In this document: piece by piece, positions 26,430-35,133 of the stretch
Layout of the letters: the number at the start of each line of letters is the position of its first letter
Numbering within the stretch: position 1 is the first letter of the stretch
NCBI GenBank assembly: GCA_012514315.1
Contig: JAAZAN010000006.1
Span: forward strand, 18,950 to 82,949
Length of the DNA: 64,000 bases
Origin: Chloroflexota bacterium
GTDB taxonomy: Bacteria > Chloroflexota > Anaerolineae > B4-G1
Direction of reading: 5' to 3'
Translations under genes and position numbers: made by a program
Notes under the pieces: generated by a model
Told to the model about the DNA's origin: nothing
What the model saw: only the letters and a program-made list of their open reading frames with translations
Databases searched by the model: none

Positions 26430-27610
26430 GCCAGGGTCTCCAGATCAGCCACATTCCAGACACGGTAGACAGCCATCCCGGCATGCGCTGCAAGCGAATC
26501 TTGATCCACATCCATTGGGCTTGGCTGGACGAGGATGATCGTCACCGCGTATCCGCGGCGCTTCAGATAGGCCAGGGTATCCATCGTACCTCCAGTGTGA
26601 CTGCCCGTGATTACGAGCACCGTAGCCCCCCATGAGAGACTCATCGTGTCACGCCGGAGCACATCATCGAATGATGCCCCCGTCAGCGCCTGAGCTCGCG
26701 CCAGAACTTCGAGAACGCCCATCAGCTGACTCCGTTCCGCGCTGGGCGGTATGAAGAAGTCGACTGCGTGCTCCGCCAGGGGGTCGTGAGCCCTGGTTGC
26801 CAGCCCGACAGGCAGCTTCTCTCGTGTCACGATGTGGTTGGCTACCGAGGCTGCGACGACGATGGCCAGCTCGGTGGCCGTCGATCGCTGTCGATGCCCG
26901 TAGTCTTCCATGTTCATGTCAAGGCAGATCAGCGTCTCGCGGGCGACCGCTGGCTGATACTGTTTGACCAGGAGGCGCCCCATCCTGGCGCTGGCCGTCC
27001 AGTGAATGCGGCGTGGGGAATCTCCGCGGTCGTAATCACGTACCCGTGTCACCCGCGTCGGGTCTTCAAAGAGCGGTTGCGGCGCAGGGAGTGCCGCCTG
27101 GGGCGCACGCGTTGGCAGGCCCAGGTGCTCTATCGCGACAATGCGAGGGTAGACCACGAACGGGGTCGCAGCATGCTGTGCGTGTCTCTCTGGCAGCATG
27201 CCCAGAAGATCACCTGTGTGGATGATCATCGGCCCTACGCTATAGTAGCCCCGCTGTCGACAGTCCAGCGTGTACGTGAACTTGCGGGTGCCGTGAGGAC
27301 CCAGTGGGAACACCTGAGTGTAGCTCGGCGCGTACCGGAGCGCTACTGGCACGGACTCCTGCAGCTCGACCCAGGGCATTGGGAGCCAGGTCCGATTCTG
27401 AACGCGCACCGTAACGTCCACTTGATCGCCCGGAAAGGCCCGACTGATGAACTGTCGCTCCATCCTGAGTCCGGAAATCGTGCGCTGACTCCACACCCGA
27501 GAGAGTGCGTACACGCCGAAGAACAGATAGACGATCGTGAAGTAGAAGTCAATTCGGAGGATCGCGGCCACAACGAACAGGGCCAAGAGGAACGGAATGA
27601 ATTTCTTCAC
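26426..27610 (-). CDS. DUF58 domain protein
   Basis: The 394-residue product (GTG start) has two N-terminal membrane helices, an outside-like beta region, and a DUF58/vWA-like C-terminal part with the hallmark DYDRGDSPRRIHWTASARMG near residue 195, followed by LICLDMN. Such proteins are partners of MoxR ATPases; they may bind metal at a MIDAS-like site and act in chaperone-like insertion of other proteins. It lies 67 bp after moxR and is coupled to the DUF4129 gene. Confidence 0.85.
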   Translation of the reverse strand: MKKFIPFLLALFVVAAILRIDFYFTIVYLFFGVYALSRVWSQRTISGLRMERQFISRAFPGDQVDVTVRVQNRTWLPMPWVELQESVPVALRYAPSYTQVFPLGPHGTRKFTYTLDCRQRGYYSVGPMIIHTGDLLGMLPERHAQHAATPFVVYPRIVAIEHLGLPTRAPQAALPAPQPLFEDPTRVTRVRDYDRGDSPRRIHWTASARMGRLLVKQYQPAVARETLICLDMNMEDYGHRQRSTATELAIVVAASVANHIVTREKLPVGLATRAHDPLAEHAVDFFIPPSAERSQLMGVLEVLARAQALTGASFDDVLRRDTMSLSWGATVLVITGSHTGGTMDTLAYLKRRGYAVTIILVQPSPMDVDQDSLAAHAGMAVYRVWNVADLETLA

Positions 27611-27677
27611 GCCAGGTTACACCTATTACACCACCAGATGGGCCATCTTAGATTCCACAGCTACACGCTGTGTCAGC

Positions 27678-28625
27678 TCAACGCAAGCTACCGATATCGA
27701 GTTCAGTCTGCTCCAGGATCTCCTGGATAATGCCCGCAGCCGTTCGACCACGCAACTGGCTCTCTGGCTTCAGTACCAACCGATGTGCCAGGGTTACCGG
27801 GACGAGGATTTTGATATCATCAGGCTTGACGAAGTCGCGACCGCGGAGAGCAGCCAGCGCCTGCGCAGTCTTGTAGACCGCCAACGACCCTCTTGGGCTC
27901 GCGCCCAGAGCAAGGGATGGGTGCGTCCGTGTCGCCTGCACGAGTGTGAGGATGTACTTCTCCAGCGTTGCGTCGACATTCACATCGGAGATGGCATCCT
28001 GCATGTCCAAGAGTTCCTTGCCGTCAACTACCTGCGCGATTGAATCGATTGGGTGTTGCTTGCGCAGATTGTGGAGCATCTCGATCTCGTCCTCTAGCCC
28101 TGGATATCCCAGGGAGAGACGCATCAGGAAGCGGTCAAGCTGGGCCTCGGGCAATGGAAACGTCCCTTCGTACTCAATGGGATTCTGTGTAGCCAGAACC
28201 ATGAACGGGGCGGGCAATGCGCGGGTCACCCCATCCACAGTGACCTGATGCTCTTGCATGGCCTCCAACAGGGCGGCCTGGGTGCGAGGAGTCGCCCGGT
28301 TGATCTCATCCGTGAGCAGGATGTTGACGAATACAGGGCCTGCACGGAACTCGAACGAGTTCGATTGCTGATTGAACACACTGACGCCGGTGATGTCATT
28401 TGGCAGGAGATCGGGTGTACACTGAAGGCGCTTGAACTGCATTCCCATGCTCGCCGCGATTGCGCGGGCCAGCATCGTCTTGCCAGTGCCTGGCACATCC
28501 TCGATCAGCACGTGTCCCTGACACAGCAGGGCGACGAGCAGGATCTCAATCTGCTCAGTCTTGCCAATGATGACCGTCTCCACGTTGTTGCGAACTCGTT
28601 CGGCGAACTGCGCGATTTTGCTCAC
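27678..28625 (-). CDS. MoxR-family AAA+ ATPase
   Basis: The 315-residue protein has Walker A DVPGTGKTML near residue 45, Walker B ILLTDEINRA near 108, and sensor-type ATQNPIEYEGTFPLPEAQLDRF, all diagnostic of MoxR. The GTG at 28625 is preferred because GAGGAG lies nine bases upstream; a TTG at 28634 would sit directly on that site. MoxR proteins work with DUF58/vWA partners to mature or activate other complexes, and such partners follow in the same operon. A promoter is visible at 28657-28685. Confidence 0.92.
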   Translation of the reverse strand: MSKIAQFAERVRNNVETVIIGKTEQIEILLVALLCQGHVLIEDVPGTGKTMLARAIAASMGMQFKRLQCTPDLLPNDITGVSVFNQQSNSFEFRAGPVFVNILLTDEINRATPRTQAALLEAMQEHQVTVDGVTRALPAPFMVLATQNPIEYEGTFPLPEAQLDRFLMRLSLGYPGLEDEIEMLHNLRKQHPIDSIAQVVDGKELLDMQDAISDVNVDATLEKYILTLVQATRTHPSLALGASPRGSLAVYKTAQALAALRGRDFVKPDDIKILVPVTLAHRLVLKPESQLRGRTAAGIIQEILEQTELDIGSLR

Positions 28626-28656
28626 TTGAGCCAACTCCTCTCAGCAAGGTATCGGA

Positions 28657-28685
28657 AGTATAGCACAGCGCCAGTCCGGCGGCAA
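28657..28685 (-). promoter_or_regulatory. Sigma-70 promoter of the moxR operon
   Basis: On the minus strand, TTGCCG (28680-28685) and TATACT (28657-28662) are separated by 17 bp. Confidence 0.6.
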
Positions 28686-28733
28686 TGATCGGGTCAGCGT
28701 GCGTGGCGAATCCAATGCACGCCGTCGTGTAGA

Positions 28734-28762
28734 TTGGCGGCTTGGCTGCTACGTGCTATACT
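28734..28762 (+). promoter_or_regulatory. Sigma-70 promoter of the HEAT-repeat gene
   Basis: TTGGCG (28734-28739) and TATACT (28757-28762) are separated by 17 bp, giving a leader of about 57 bases. Confidence 0.6.
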
Positions 28763-28825
28763 CGCAAGCGAGCCCTGGTTCATAAACAGAGTCGCCCGAC
28801 AACCAGACCACAGGGATGATGACAG

Positions 28826-30520
28826 ATGCCACTCTTCGGTTCACCCAATATTGATAGGCTCAAGGCCAAAGGCGATATACCTAGGCTGACCAAGGCGCTG
28901 ACGTACCAGCGGGACACCTTCGTACGACAAGCAGCTGCTGCTGCGCTGGGGGATCTGCGTGCCCTGGAGTCGATCGACGCCCTCATCGCCGCCATGAAGG
29001 ATCCGGACCCAGGTGTGGTGGAGGCGGCCGTGGGAGCGGTCGTTGCACTCGGCGCCGACGCGATCGAACCACTGATCGCCGCGTTGAGTGACGCTGAGCA
29101 TCGGATTCGAGCGGCGTCGGCCTGGGCCCTGGGCTACATCGCGGAAGACCTCAACGATACGGCGCTACGCTGGCGAACACTGGAGATGCTCATCGCCTCG
29201 CTGCGCGATGACCATCCCTACGTGCGAGAGGCGGCTGCCAATGGACTGGGCCGGTCGGGAAGCGGGCAGGCACTGAAGCCACTTCGTGGAGCTGTCGGCG
29301 ACGCACATGATGAGGTGCGCGCCGCTGCTCTCTCCGCACTCACTCGAATTGTTATCCACCAGTGGGATGTTTCGCTTCGCAAGCAGATCATCGGGCACCT
29401 TGTGAGCGCGTTGGACGACGTAAGCGCCAGTGTCCGGGTCGTGGCGTTGCGCTCGCTCGGGCAGCTAGGCGCTCAGCTGCGCGATGTCGAGATGCTGGGA
29501 CAGGTCGTCAAGGTAGTATGCCGAATGCTCTCCAGCTCTGATTCGAGGCTCAGGCTGACCGCGACAACGGCCCTAGGATACATCGGGGACCCCTACGCGA
29601 TTGAGCCCCTCTTCAGCTTGATTGCACAGGGAGACGCAGAGGAAGCTCTGGTGGGCGCGGCCCGTGCGGCAATCGTGCAGATCGGATCCCCGGCGGTGCC
29701 ATCCCTGGTTCGCGCTCTCACCGAGCACGACGCGTCCGTCCGGCAACGAGCAGCCGAACTGCTGGATGAGTTAGGCTGGGAACCGGTAACCCAAGAGTTG
29801 CGTGCTGCCAGATGTGTGGCCAGGCTGGAATGGGAAGAGTGTATCCAGATTGGCGAACCGGCGGTAGAGGCGCTGCTGCGCGAGCTGAGTAGCCCCGTGC
29901 CTGAGCATCGAGTTCGCGCTATGGAGTCGCTGGTAGCAATTGGTCATCCCGCCGCGGACGGGCTGCAATCGCTACTCCTGGAAGGACGTCCGGCCGAGCG
30001 CATTGCGGCGGTTGAGGTGCTCGACCAAGTGGGATGGGAGCCTCTTGAGGACGAGTATGCGTGCGCGTACTGGGTGGTAAAGCGCCGTTGGGACAGGTGC
30101 GTCGAGATCGGGGCGCCGTCCATTCCGTTTGTCCTCGCCGCGATGTGGGAGGAGTGGGATTATGATGCGGCAGCGGATGCAGCGAGGACTCTCTCGCATC
30201 TGGGGTGGCGCCCTGGAGACAACCGGGACGCTGTCCTCTACTACCTGCTCAGCCAGCGCACAATCGATTGCCTGGCAATGGGCGAGAGGGCCGTCAACCC
30301 ACTGCTTGAACTGGCTCGCGACAGGCGAGATGAGCGCCTGCTCCAGTCGGCATCGGACGCTCTGCTCAAGCTGTACCGTTCAGGCGAACTGAGCGACGAC
30401 AGTGCCCAGCAGATTGCCGAGGCGTTCCACCTTCCATCTCGGCAACGCCGTCTGGTCCTCAACGACCAACGGGCGCCGACCTCTGCTGAAGGCGACCTGG
30501 CGCAAGACCCCAATGCCTAA
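28826..30520 (+). CDS. HEAT-repeat protein with a second tryptophan/cysteine repeat type
   Basis: The 564-residue soluble protein has PBS-lyase-type HEAT repeats in its first 310 residues (for example VRQAAAAALGDLRALESIDA and VREAAANGLGRSG). From about residue 312 a different, looser repeat appears three times: a GW(E/R)P turn, an aromatic or basic helix, W/xxC, then G-x-x-A/S, as in LGWEPV...WEECIQIGEPAV and VGWEPL...WDRCVEIGAPSI. HEAT proteins of this sort are protein-interaction scaffolds; the partner is unknown. Its end overlaps rlmN by 8 bp. Confidence 0.82.
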   Translation: MPLFGSPNIDRLKAKGDIPRLTKALTYQRDTFVRQAAAAALGDLRALESIDALIAAMKDPDPGVVEAAVGAVVALGADAIEPLIAALSDAEHRIRAASAWALGYIAEDLNDTALRWRTLEMLIASLRDDHPYVREAAANGLGRSGSGQALKPLRGAVGDAHDEVRAAALSALTRIVIHQWDVSLRKQIIGHLVSALDDVSASVRVVALRSLGQLGAQLRDVEMLGQVVKVVCRMLSSSDSRLRLTATTALGYIGDPYAIEPLFSLIAQGDAEEALVGAARAAIVQIGSPAVPSLVRALTEHDASVRQRAAELLDELGWEPVTQELRAARCVARLEWEECIQIGEPAVEALLRELSSPVPEHRVRAMESLVAIGHPAADGLQSLLLEGRPAERIAAVEVLDQVGWEPLEDEYACAYWVVKRRWDRCVEIGAPSIPFVLAAMWEEWDYDAAADAARTLSHLGWRPGDNRDAVLYYLLSQRTIDCLAMGERAVNPLLELARDRRDERLLQSASDALLKLYRSGELSDDSAQQIAEAFHLPSRQRRLVLNDQRAPTSAEGDLAQDPNA

Positions 30521-31688
30521 ACAGAACATCTACCAACTTGACGAACGGGAGCTCATTGATCAGGTCGCTCAATGGGGGTTCACTAGAGAGGCCGGTGCAG
30601 CGATCTGGCGTTGTCTCCACCGTGATGCACCAGGCAGCATCCAGCAGGTGTTGGGCGTGCCCGCTGCACTGGTGCAGCGCTTGGATGAAGCGTACGAAAT
30701 CACCCCGGTCGTCGCAGATGGGCAGATTGGTGCATCGCACGAGGGGGTACTCAAGTACCTGCTCCGACTTACCGACGGCGTACAGATTGAGACTGTCCTA
30801 CTCTGGTACGGGCGGCGCCGCAGCGGCTGTATCTCCACACAGGTAGGCTGCGCCTGCGGCTGCCCGTTCTGCGCAACCGGCCAGACGGGCTACGTGCGCG
30901 ATCTGACGCGTGGTGAGATCGTCGGTCAGGTGATGTTTCTTCAGCGTGAGCTACACGCCGTTGGCGAGGCGCTGACCAACGTGGTCCTGATGGGAATGGG
31001 CGAGCCCCTGCTTAACTACACCAACACGATTGGGGCTATCCGGCGGATCGTGGATCGGCGAGGCCTTGCCCTGGCCGAACGCAGAGTCACGCTGAGCACG
31101 GTTGGTGTTGTTCCGGGTATCGACCGTCTGGCGCGGGAGCCGCTTTCGGTGAAGCTGGCTGTCTCTCTGCACGCTGCATCCGACGAGCTCAGAGATCGCC
31201 TGGTACCGCTCAATAGGAAGTACCCCCTTGACGCGTTGTTCCGATCGATAGGTGATTATGTCGCTCTGACTGGGCGCCGGGTGCTGCTCGAATGGGTCAT
31301 GATTGACGGGGTGAATGATACCAGAGAGCAGGCCGAAGAACTGGCCTACAGAGCGCAGGGCCTGCACGTGCATCTGAACGCGATCCGGCTCAACGAGACG
31401 CCGGGAAACAAGTGGCGGCCCTCCTCAGTCGAACGTATCGATGCGTTCACGGCTATCCTGGACGAGTATGGCGTTCCGCACACGCTCAGGCAGAGCCGCG
31501 GAGCCTCGGTCGCCGCCGGGTGCGGTCAACTGCGTGGGTCAAGACAGGGTGTCAGGACGACACCCGACCAGAGTGCGTTTGCCGGATCCAGAGCGTCCGA
31601 GGATCCTGTCCTGGACGAAGGGCGCGTCAGTCTCGACGTCCCCTCCGGAACCGCTGGCGAGGCTCACGTAGAGGACCCTCAGATCTGA
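30513..31688 (+). CDS. rlmN: 23S rRNA (A2503-C2)/tRNA methyltransferase RlmN
   Basis: The 391-residue radical SAM enzyme starts at ATG 30513 inside the end of the HEAT gene. It has the cluster motif CACGCPFC (CxxxCxxC) near residue 113, NVVLMGMGEPLLNY, STVGVVPGIDRLA, KLAVSLHAASDELRDRL, and the C-terminal catalytic Cys in VAAGCGQL near residue 336. About 55 residues follow that Cys, rich in Gly, Asp and Ser and with no family resemblance; most RlmN proteins end soon after it. The tail reaches the convergent tex gene, overlapping it by 10 bp. Confidence 0.92.
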   Translation: MPKQNIYQLDERELIDQVAQWGFTREAGAAIWRCLHRDAPGSIQQVLGVPAALVQRLDEAYEITPVVADGQIGASHEGVLKYLLRLTDGVQIETVLLWYGRRRSGCISTQVGCACGCPFCATGQTGYVRDLTRGEIVGQVMFLQRELHAVGEALTNVVLMGMGEPLLNYTNTIGAIRRIVDRRGLALAERRVTLSTVGVVPGIDRLAREPLSVKLAVSLHAASDELRDRLVPLNRKYPLDALFRSIGDYVALTGRRVLLEWVMIDGVNDTREQAEELAYRAQGLHVHLNAIRLNETPGNKWRPSSVERIDAFTAILDEYGVPHTLRQSRGASVAAGCGQLRGSRQGVRTTPDQSAFAGSRASEDPVLDEGRVSLDVPSGTAGEAHVEDPQI

Positions 31689-33844
31689 TCCGTGCCCGCC
31701 CCACTCCGCCCCACCCAGCCGAGGCCAATCCTGCCGCGCTCGACATCAATGCCCTTGATGACCACGTCGACCAACTCCCCGATGGTCAAGTGAAGGCCCC
31801 TGGGGATCTGACTTCGGTGCAACAGGCCGTCGTGCTTGACGCCAATGTCGACGAAGGCGCCGAAATCCACTACGTTGCGGACGGTGCCTATTAGCTGCAT
31901 ACCAGGGGCTAGGTCGTCCATACTCAGCACATCAGTGCGCACGGCTGGGCGAGGCAGACTCTCTCGTGGATCACGCCCCGGACGCAACAGTTGTTCCAGA
32001 ATATCCTGCAGCGTCGGAGTCCCCACGCCGATGTCTGCAGCGAGCTCTCTGAACGATTGACGGCCGAGCAGCCGTGCCAGTCCTGCCTTTCGCTCGGACA
32101 GCGGCGACACCGCTGTCAATCCGGCGCGCGCGAGCGCCTCCCGCGCCGCCGCGTAGCTCTCGGGGTGAATCGCGGTGTGGTCGAGAGGTTCGGTGCTGTC
32201 ACGGACTCGCAGGAAGCCAGCGGCCTGCTCGAACGCCTTGGGGCCAAGTCCGGGCACTCTCTGGAGTGCCATCCGGTTGGGAAACGGTCCCTGACTGTCT
32301 CGGTAGGCCACAATGCTCTCAGCTAGCTTCGGTCCGATACCAGCAACGCGCCCCAGCAGCGCGGCGGATGCGGTATTGAGCTCGACTCCCACTGCATTGA
32401 CCACACCCTCCACAGTCGAGTGGAGCGCGCTCGCCAGCTCCTTCTGATCGACGTCATGTTGATACATACCGACACCGATGGATTTGGGGTCAATCTTGAC
32501 AAGCTCGGCCAGCGGATCCTGAACCCTGCGCGCGATGGAGACCGCGCCACGAAGGCTCACATCCAAATCAGGCAACTCCGCGCGAGCGAGCGAGCTTGCG
32601 CTGTACACGCTGGCGCCCGCTTCACTAACGACGAGATAGGCGAGATCGCCGCGGTCTCCTTGCCTGGAAATCAGATCAGCCGCCAGCGATGCGGACTCTT
32701 GAGAGGCTGTGCCATTGCCGATTGCCAGCAGGCTGACCTGGTGACGCGCGACAAGACCTGCCAGTTGATCGAGGGCGCCCTCCCACTCGTTGTGCGGTGC
32801 GTGGGGATAGATTGTTGCGGTATCAAGGACCTTGCCTGTTTGGTCGACCACAGCGACCTTGCAGCCCGTACGGTATCCGGGGTCAATTCCAAGCACCACG
32901 TGTCCGCTCAGAGGAGGCTGAGTCAGAAGCCCTCTCAGGTTAGCCGCAAAGACGTCAATCGCATGGGTGTCGGCCTGCTCATTGGTAATCCGTCGCACGT
33001 CACGCTCAATCGCCGGCAGCAGCAGCCGCGCCACCCCATCATCGATCGCGAGCCTCAACTGCTCGGACAGAACGGAGCGTGGGTTCACAGGAAAGGCTGC
33101 CGTAATGGCTTCTCGCCACTCCCGCTCAGCGATGCTCAGCTTCACCGTGAGTACCTTATCTCTCTCACCACGTCGAAGTGCCAGAATCTGATGTGGACGC
33201 ACTCGATCCACCCGCTGTTCGAAGGAGTGGTACAGACGATAGGTTGACCGCTCATCCGTTGCGCCTTGCGCAAGACCGGAGGTCAGGACGCCGCTTCGCA
33301 GTGCTCGTTCGCGGATCGCTGCCCGCACACCTGCGTGTTCGCTCACCTCCTCGGCGACGATGTCCCGAGCTCCGTCCAGCGCTTCTTCGATTGTTGGGAC
33401 TGTCTCCGACAAGTAGGGTCGCGCCAGATCGTTGACTGACTGCCGCGTGATGGGCTGTGCCTGGATGGTATCGGCCAGTTGTTGTAGCCCACGCTCCCTG
33501 GCGATACTCGCCCGTGTGCGGCGTCTGGGCCGATACGGATTGTAGAGATCCTCAAGCTCAGCCAGGCTTCTCGCATTGATGATGCGGCCCGAAAGCTCAG
33601 GCGTCAGCTTGTCCTGACTGCGTATCGTGTCGATGATTGTCTCTCGCCGCTTCTGGAGGCGGCGTTCGCGCTCAACCAGCACGCTGATCTGGCGGATCTG
33701 CTCCTCATCCAGGACGCCAGTTGCCTCCTTCCTGTATCTGGCGATGAAGGGTACCGTGTTGCCAGCGTCCAGCAGCTCGATGGTCGAGGCCACCTGTTTG
33801 GGGTGGACTCCCAGATGCTCTGCGATGACAGATGGGATGTTCAT
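31679..33844 (-). CDS. tex: Tex-family RNA-binding transcription accessory protein
   Basis: At 721 residues this is a normal-length Tex protein: N-terminal helical region (VPFIARYRKEATGVLDEEQI), YqgF-like nuclease-fold domain (GIDPGYRTGCKVAVVD near 325), helix-hairpin-helix repeats (VAGIGPKLAESIVAYR and LQRVPGLGPKAFEQAAGFL), and a C-terminal S1 domain (GTVRNVVDFGAFVDIGVKHDG). Tex binds nucleic acid and affects transcription and stress survival. The stop codon of tex lies inside the 3' end of rlmN. Upstream, the Memo-family gene overlaps it by 4 bp (ATGA). Confidence 0.95.
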   Translation of the reverse strand: MNIPSVIAEHLGVHPKQVASTIELLDAGNTVPFIARYRKEATGVLDEEQIRQISVLVERERRLQKRRETIIDTIRSQDKLTPELSGRIINARSLAELEDLYNPYRPRRRTRASIARERGLQQLADTIQAQPITRQSVNDLARPYLSETVPTIEEALDGARDIVAEEVSEHAGVRAAIRERALRSGVLTSGLAQGATDERSTYRLYHSFEQRVDRVRPHQILALRRGERDKVLTVKLSIAEREWREAITAAFPVNPRSVLSEQLRLAIDDGVARLLLPAIERDVRRITNEQADTHAIDVFAANLRGLLTQPPLSGHVVLGIDPGYRTGCKVAVVDQTGKVLDTATIYPHAPHNEWEGALDQLAGLVARHQVSLLAIGNGTASQESASLAADLISRQGDRGDLAYLVVSEAGASVYSASSLARAELPDLDVSLRGAVSIARRVQDPLAELVKIDPKSIGVGMYQHDVDQKELASALHSTVEGVVNAVGVELNTASAALLGRVAGIGPKLAESIVAYRDSQGPFPNRMALQRVPGLGPKAFEQAAGFLRVRDSTEPLDHTAIHPESYAAAREALARAGLTAVSPLSERKAGLARLLGRQSFRELAADIGVGTPTLQDILEQLLRPGRDPRESLPRPAVRTDVLSMDDLAPGMQLIGTVRNVVDFGAFVDIGVKHDGLLHRSQIPRGLHLTIGELVDVVIKGIDVERGRIGLGWVGRSGAGTDQI

Positions 33845-35133
33845 TGGGCTGACGTCCTTGTACGCTTACCAGTCTCCACTCCGTCGGCTCCGAAGATGAC
33901 ACCGCAGACCGAGACCAGAGATGTACCCTTGGAGTCAGCCGGGCACATGTCATAGGCGACACAGTGTCCTCCGACCCCATTCAAAGCGCGCAGCGCGATG
34001 TAGATGGGCGGAACCCCGCATACATTGTACTTGTCCCTACTGCGCCGTACACTCAGGTGGAACGCCCTGGCATCCCCCGCTTCGATGTGCGCGATCATCT
34101 CCATATCGGCCGCTCTGACGCGCGCTCGTCCCATCGCGTCACTCGGCTGCCCCTGAAACGCCGGCCCAACGTGAGCCAGATCCCCGGCGGCGATCACAAT
34201 GGCCCGGCGACCGGCGGTGCTGTGTCGCCACGTCTCCACGAGCCGTTCAATCCGAGGGTCCTCGGCGGGATCCTGTTCGCCAGAGACGTACGGGGCAAAC
34301 GACCCACACAGAACGGGCACAACAGGACATGACTTGCCGCCGCGCATATGAAGAAGCCACACCAGTGCCAGCTCGATCGAATGCTCCACAGAGTGATGCA
34401 GTTCGTCACGGAAGACATCACAGGCGTCTGGCAGTTCGCCGAGTGCCTGCGCGATCCTGTCGACAATCCCCCGATCCGTTTCCAAGACACCCACCGGCGT
34501 CGCATAGCTCTGGCGGGTGAGCGTCAGAGTCCCGCCGTCTCCTGCATGGTCCGTGCCCAATACAAGCGCGACATCGGCGCTCCGAACCAGTTCGGCAGCC
34601 CGCCCCCACACCCGAGCGTAGACCTGACCTCCACGTTGATAGTCGATGTGGGGCGAGATCAGCCCTTGGCCCATTGGGTCGGCCACGACGTCGGCGTCGT
34701 CCACTCCGTCCAACAGCGCGTCAAGATACTCAACCAAAGCTCTTGGCTCATCGGGGTACGAGAGGCCGGCGACGACCGGCCTCCGATGGGGCGCCTCTCG
34801 ATAGGCGTCCAGTGCTTGCCGGCGCGCGTGCTCGAAGTGCTCGTTTGCGAGAAGGCAGGCGTCGTCAAGAGCGGATATGACCTGCTCAATAACCTGTATC
34901 GACACGCGGACGCCATAGCGCACCATCAATGAAGCTCGCAGTGCGTCTGTATCACGCGTTCCATCGCACAGAATCAGCAGTGGCGCCAGCGGCTGGGGCA
35001 ATAGCACGTTTTTCGTGCTCAGCCGCAGCGGGTCGCGCAGCAACACAGCCGGGCGCCCAGACTGGACGATCGGGGTCGCGTCCACGGCCCTGAGCTTCGG
35101 CAGGGCTTGAGGCTTCAGCGTTGACTCACTCAT
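33841..35133 (-). CDS. Memo-family protein (AmmeMemoRadiSam system protein B) with N-terminal helical domain
   Basis: The 430-residue product has an N-terminal region (about 1-120) resembling a PqqD-like winged fold, then a Memo domain (about 130-430) with LISPHIDYQRGG, VLGTDHAGDG, DELHHSVEHSIELALVWLL and AAGDLAHVGPAF, which carry the conserved His residues. Memo proteins often occur with an AMMECR1 protein and a radical SAM enzyme; neither is nearby. The molecular function in bacteria is not settled. It is located between tex and dinB and overlaps both slightly. Confidence 0.85.
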   Translation of the reverse strand: MSESTLKPQALPKLRAVDATPIVQSGRPAVLLRDPLRLSTKNVLLPQPLAPLLILCDGTRDTDALRASLMVRYGVRVSIQVIEQVISALDDACLLANEHFEHARRQALDAYREAPHRRPVVAGLSYPDEPRALVEYLDALLDGVDDADVVADPMGQGLISPHIDYQRGGQVYARVWGRAAELVRSADVALVLGTDHAGDGGTLTLTRQSYATPVGVLETDRGIVDRIAQALGELPDACDVFRDELHHSVEHSIELALVWLLHMRGGKSCPVVPVLCGSFAPYVSGEQDPAEDPRIERLVETWRHSTAGRRAIVIAAGDLAHVGPAFQGQPSDAMGRARVRAADMEMIAHIEAGDARAFHLSVRRSRDKYNVCGVPPIYIALRALNGVGGHCVAYDMCPADSKGTSLVSVCGVIFGADGVETGKRTRTSAQ

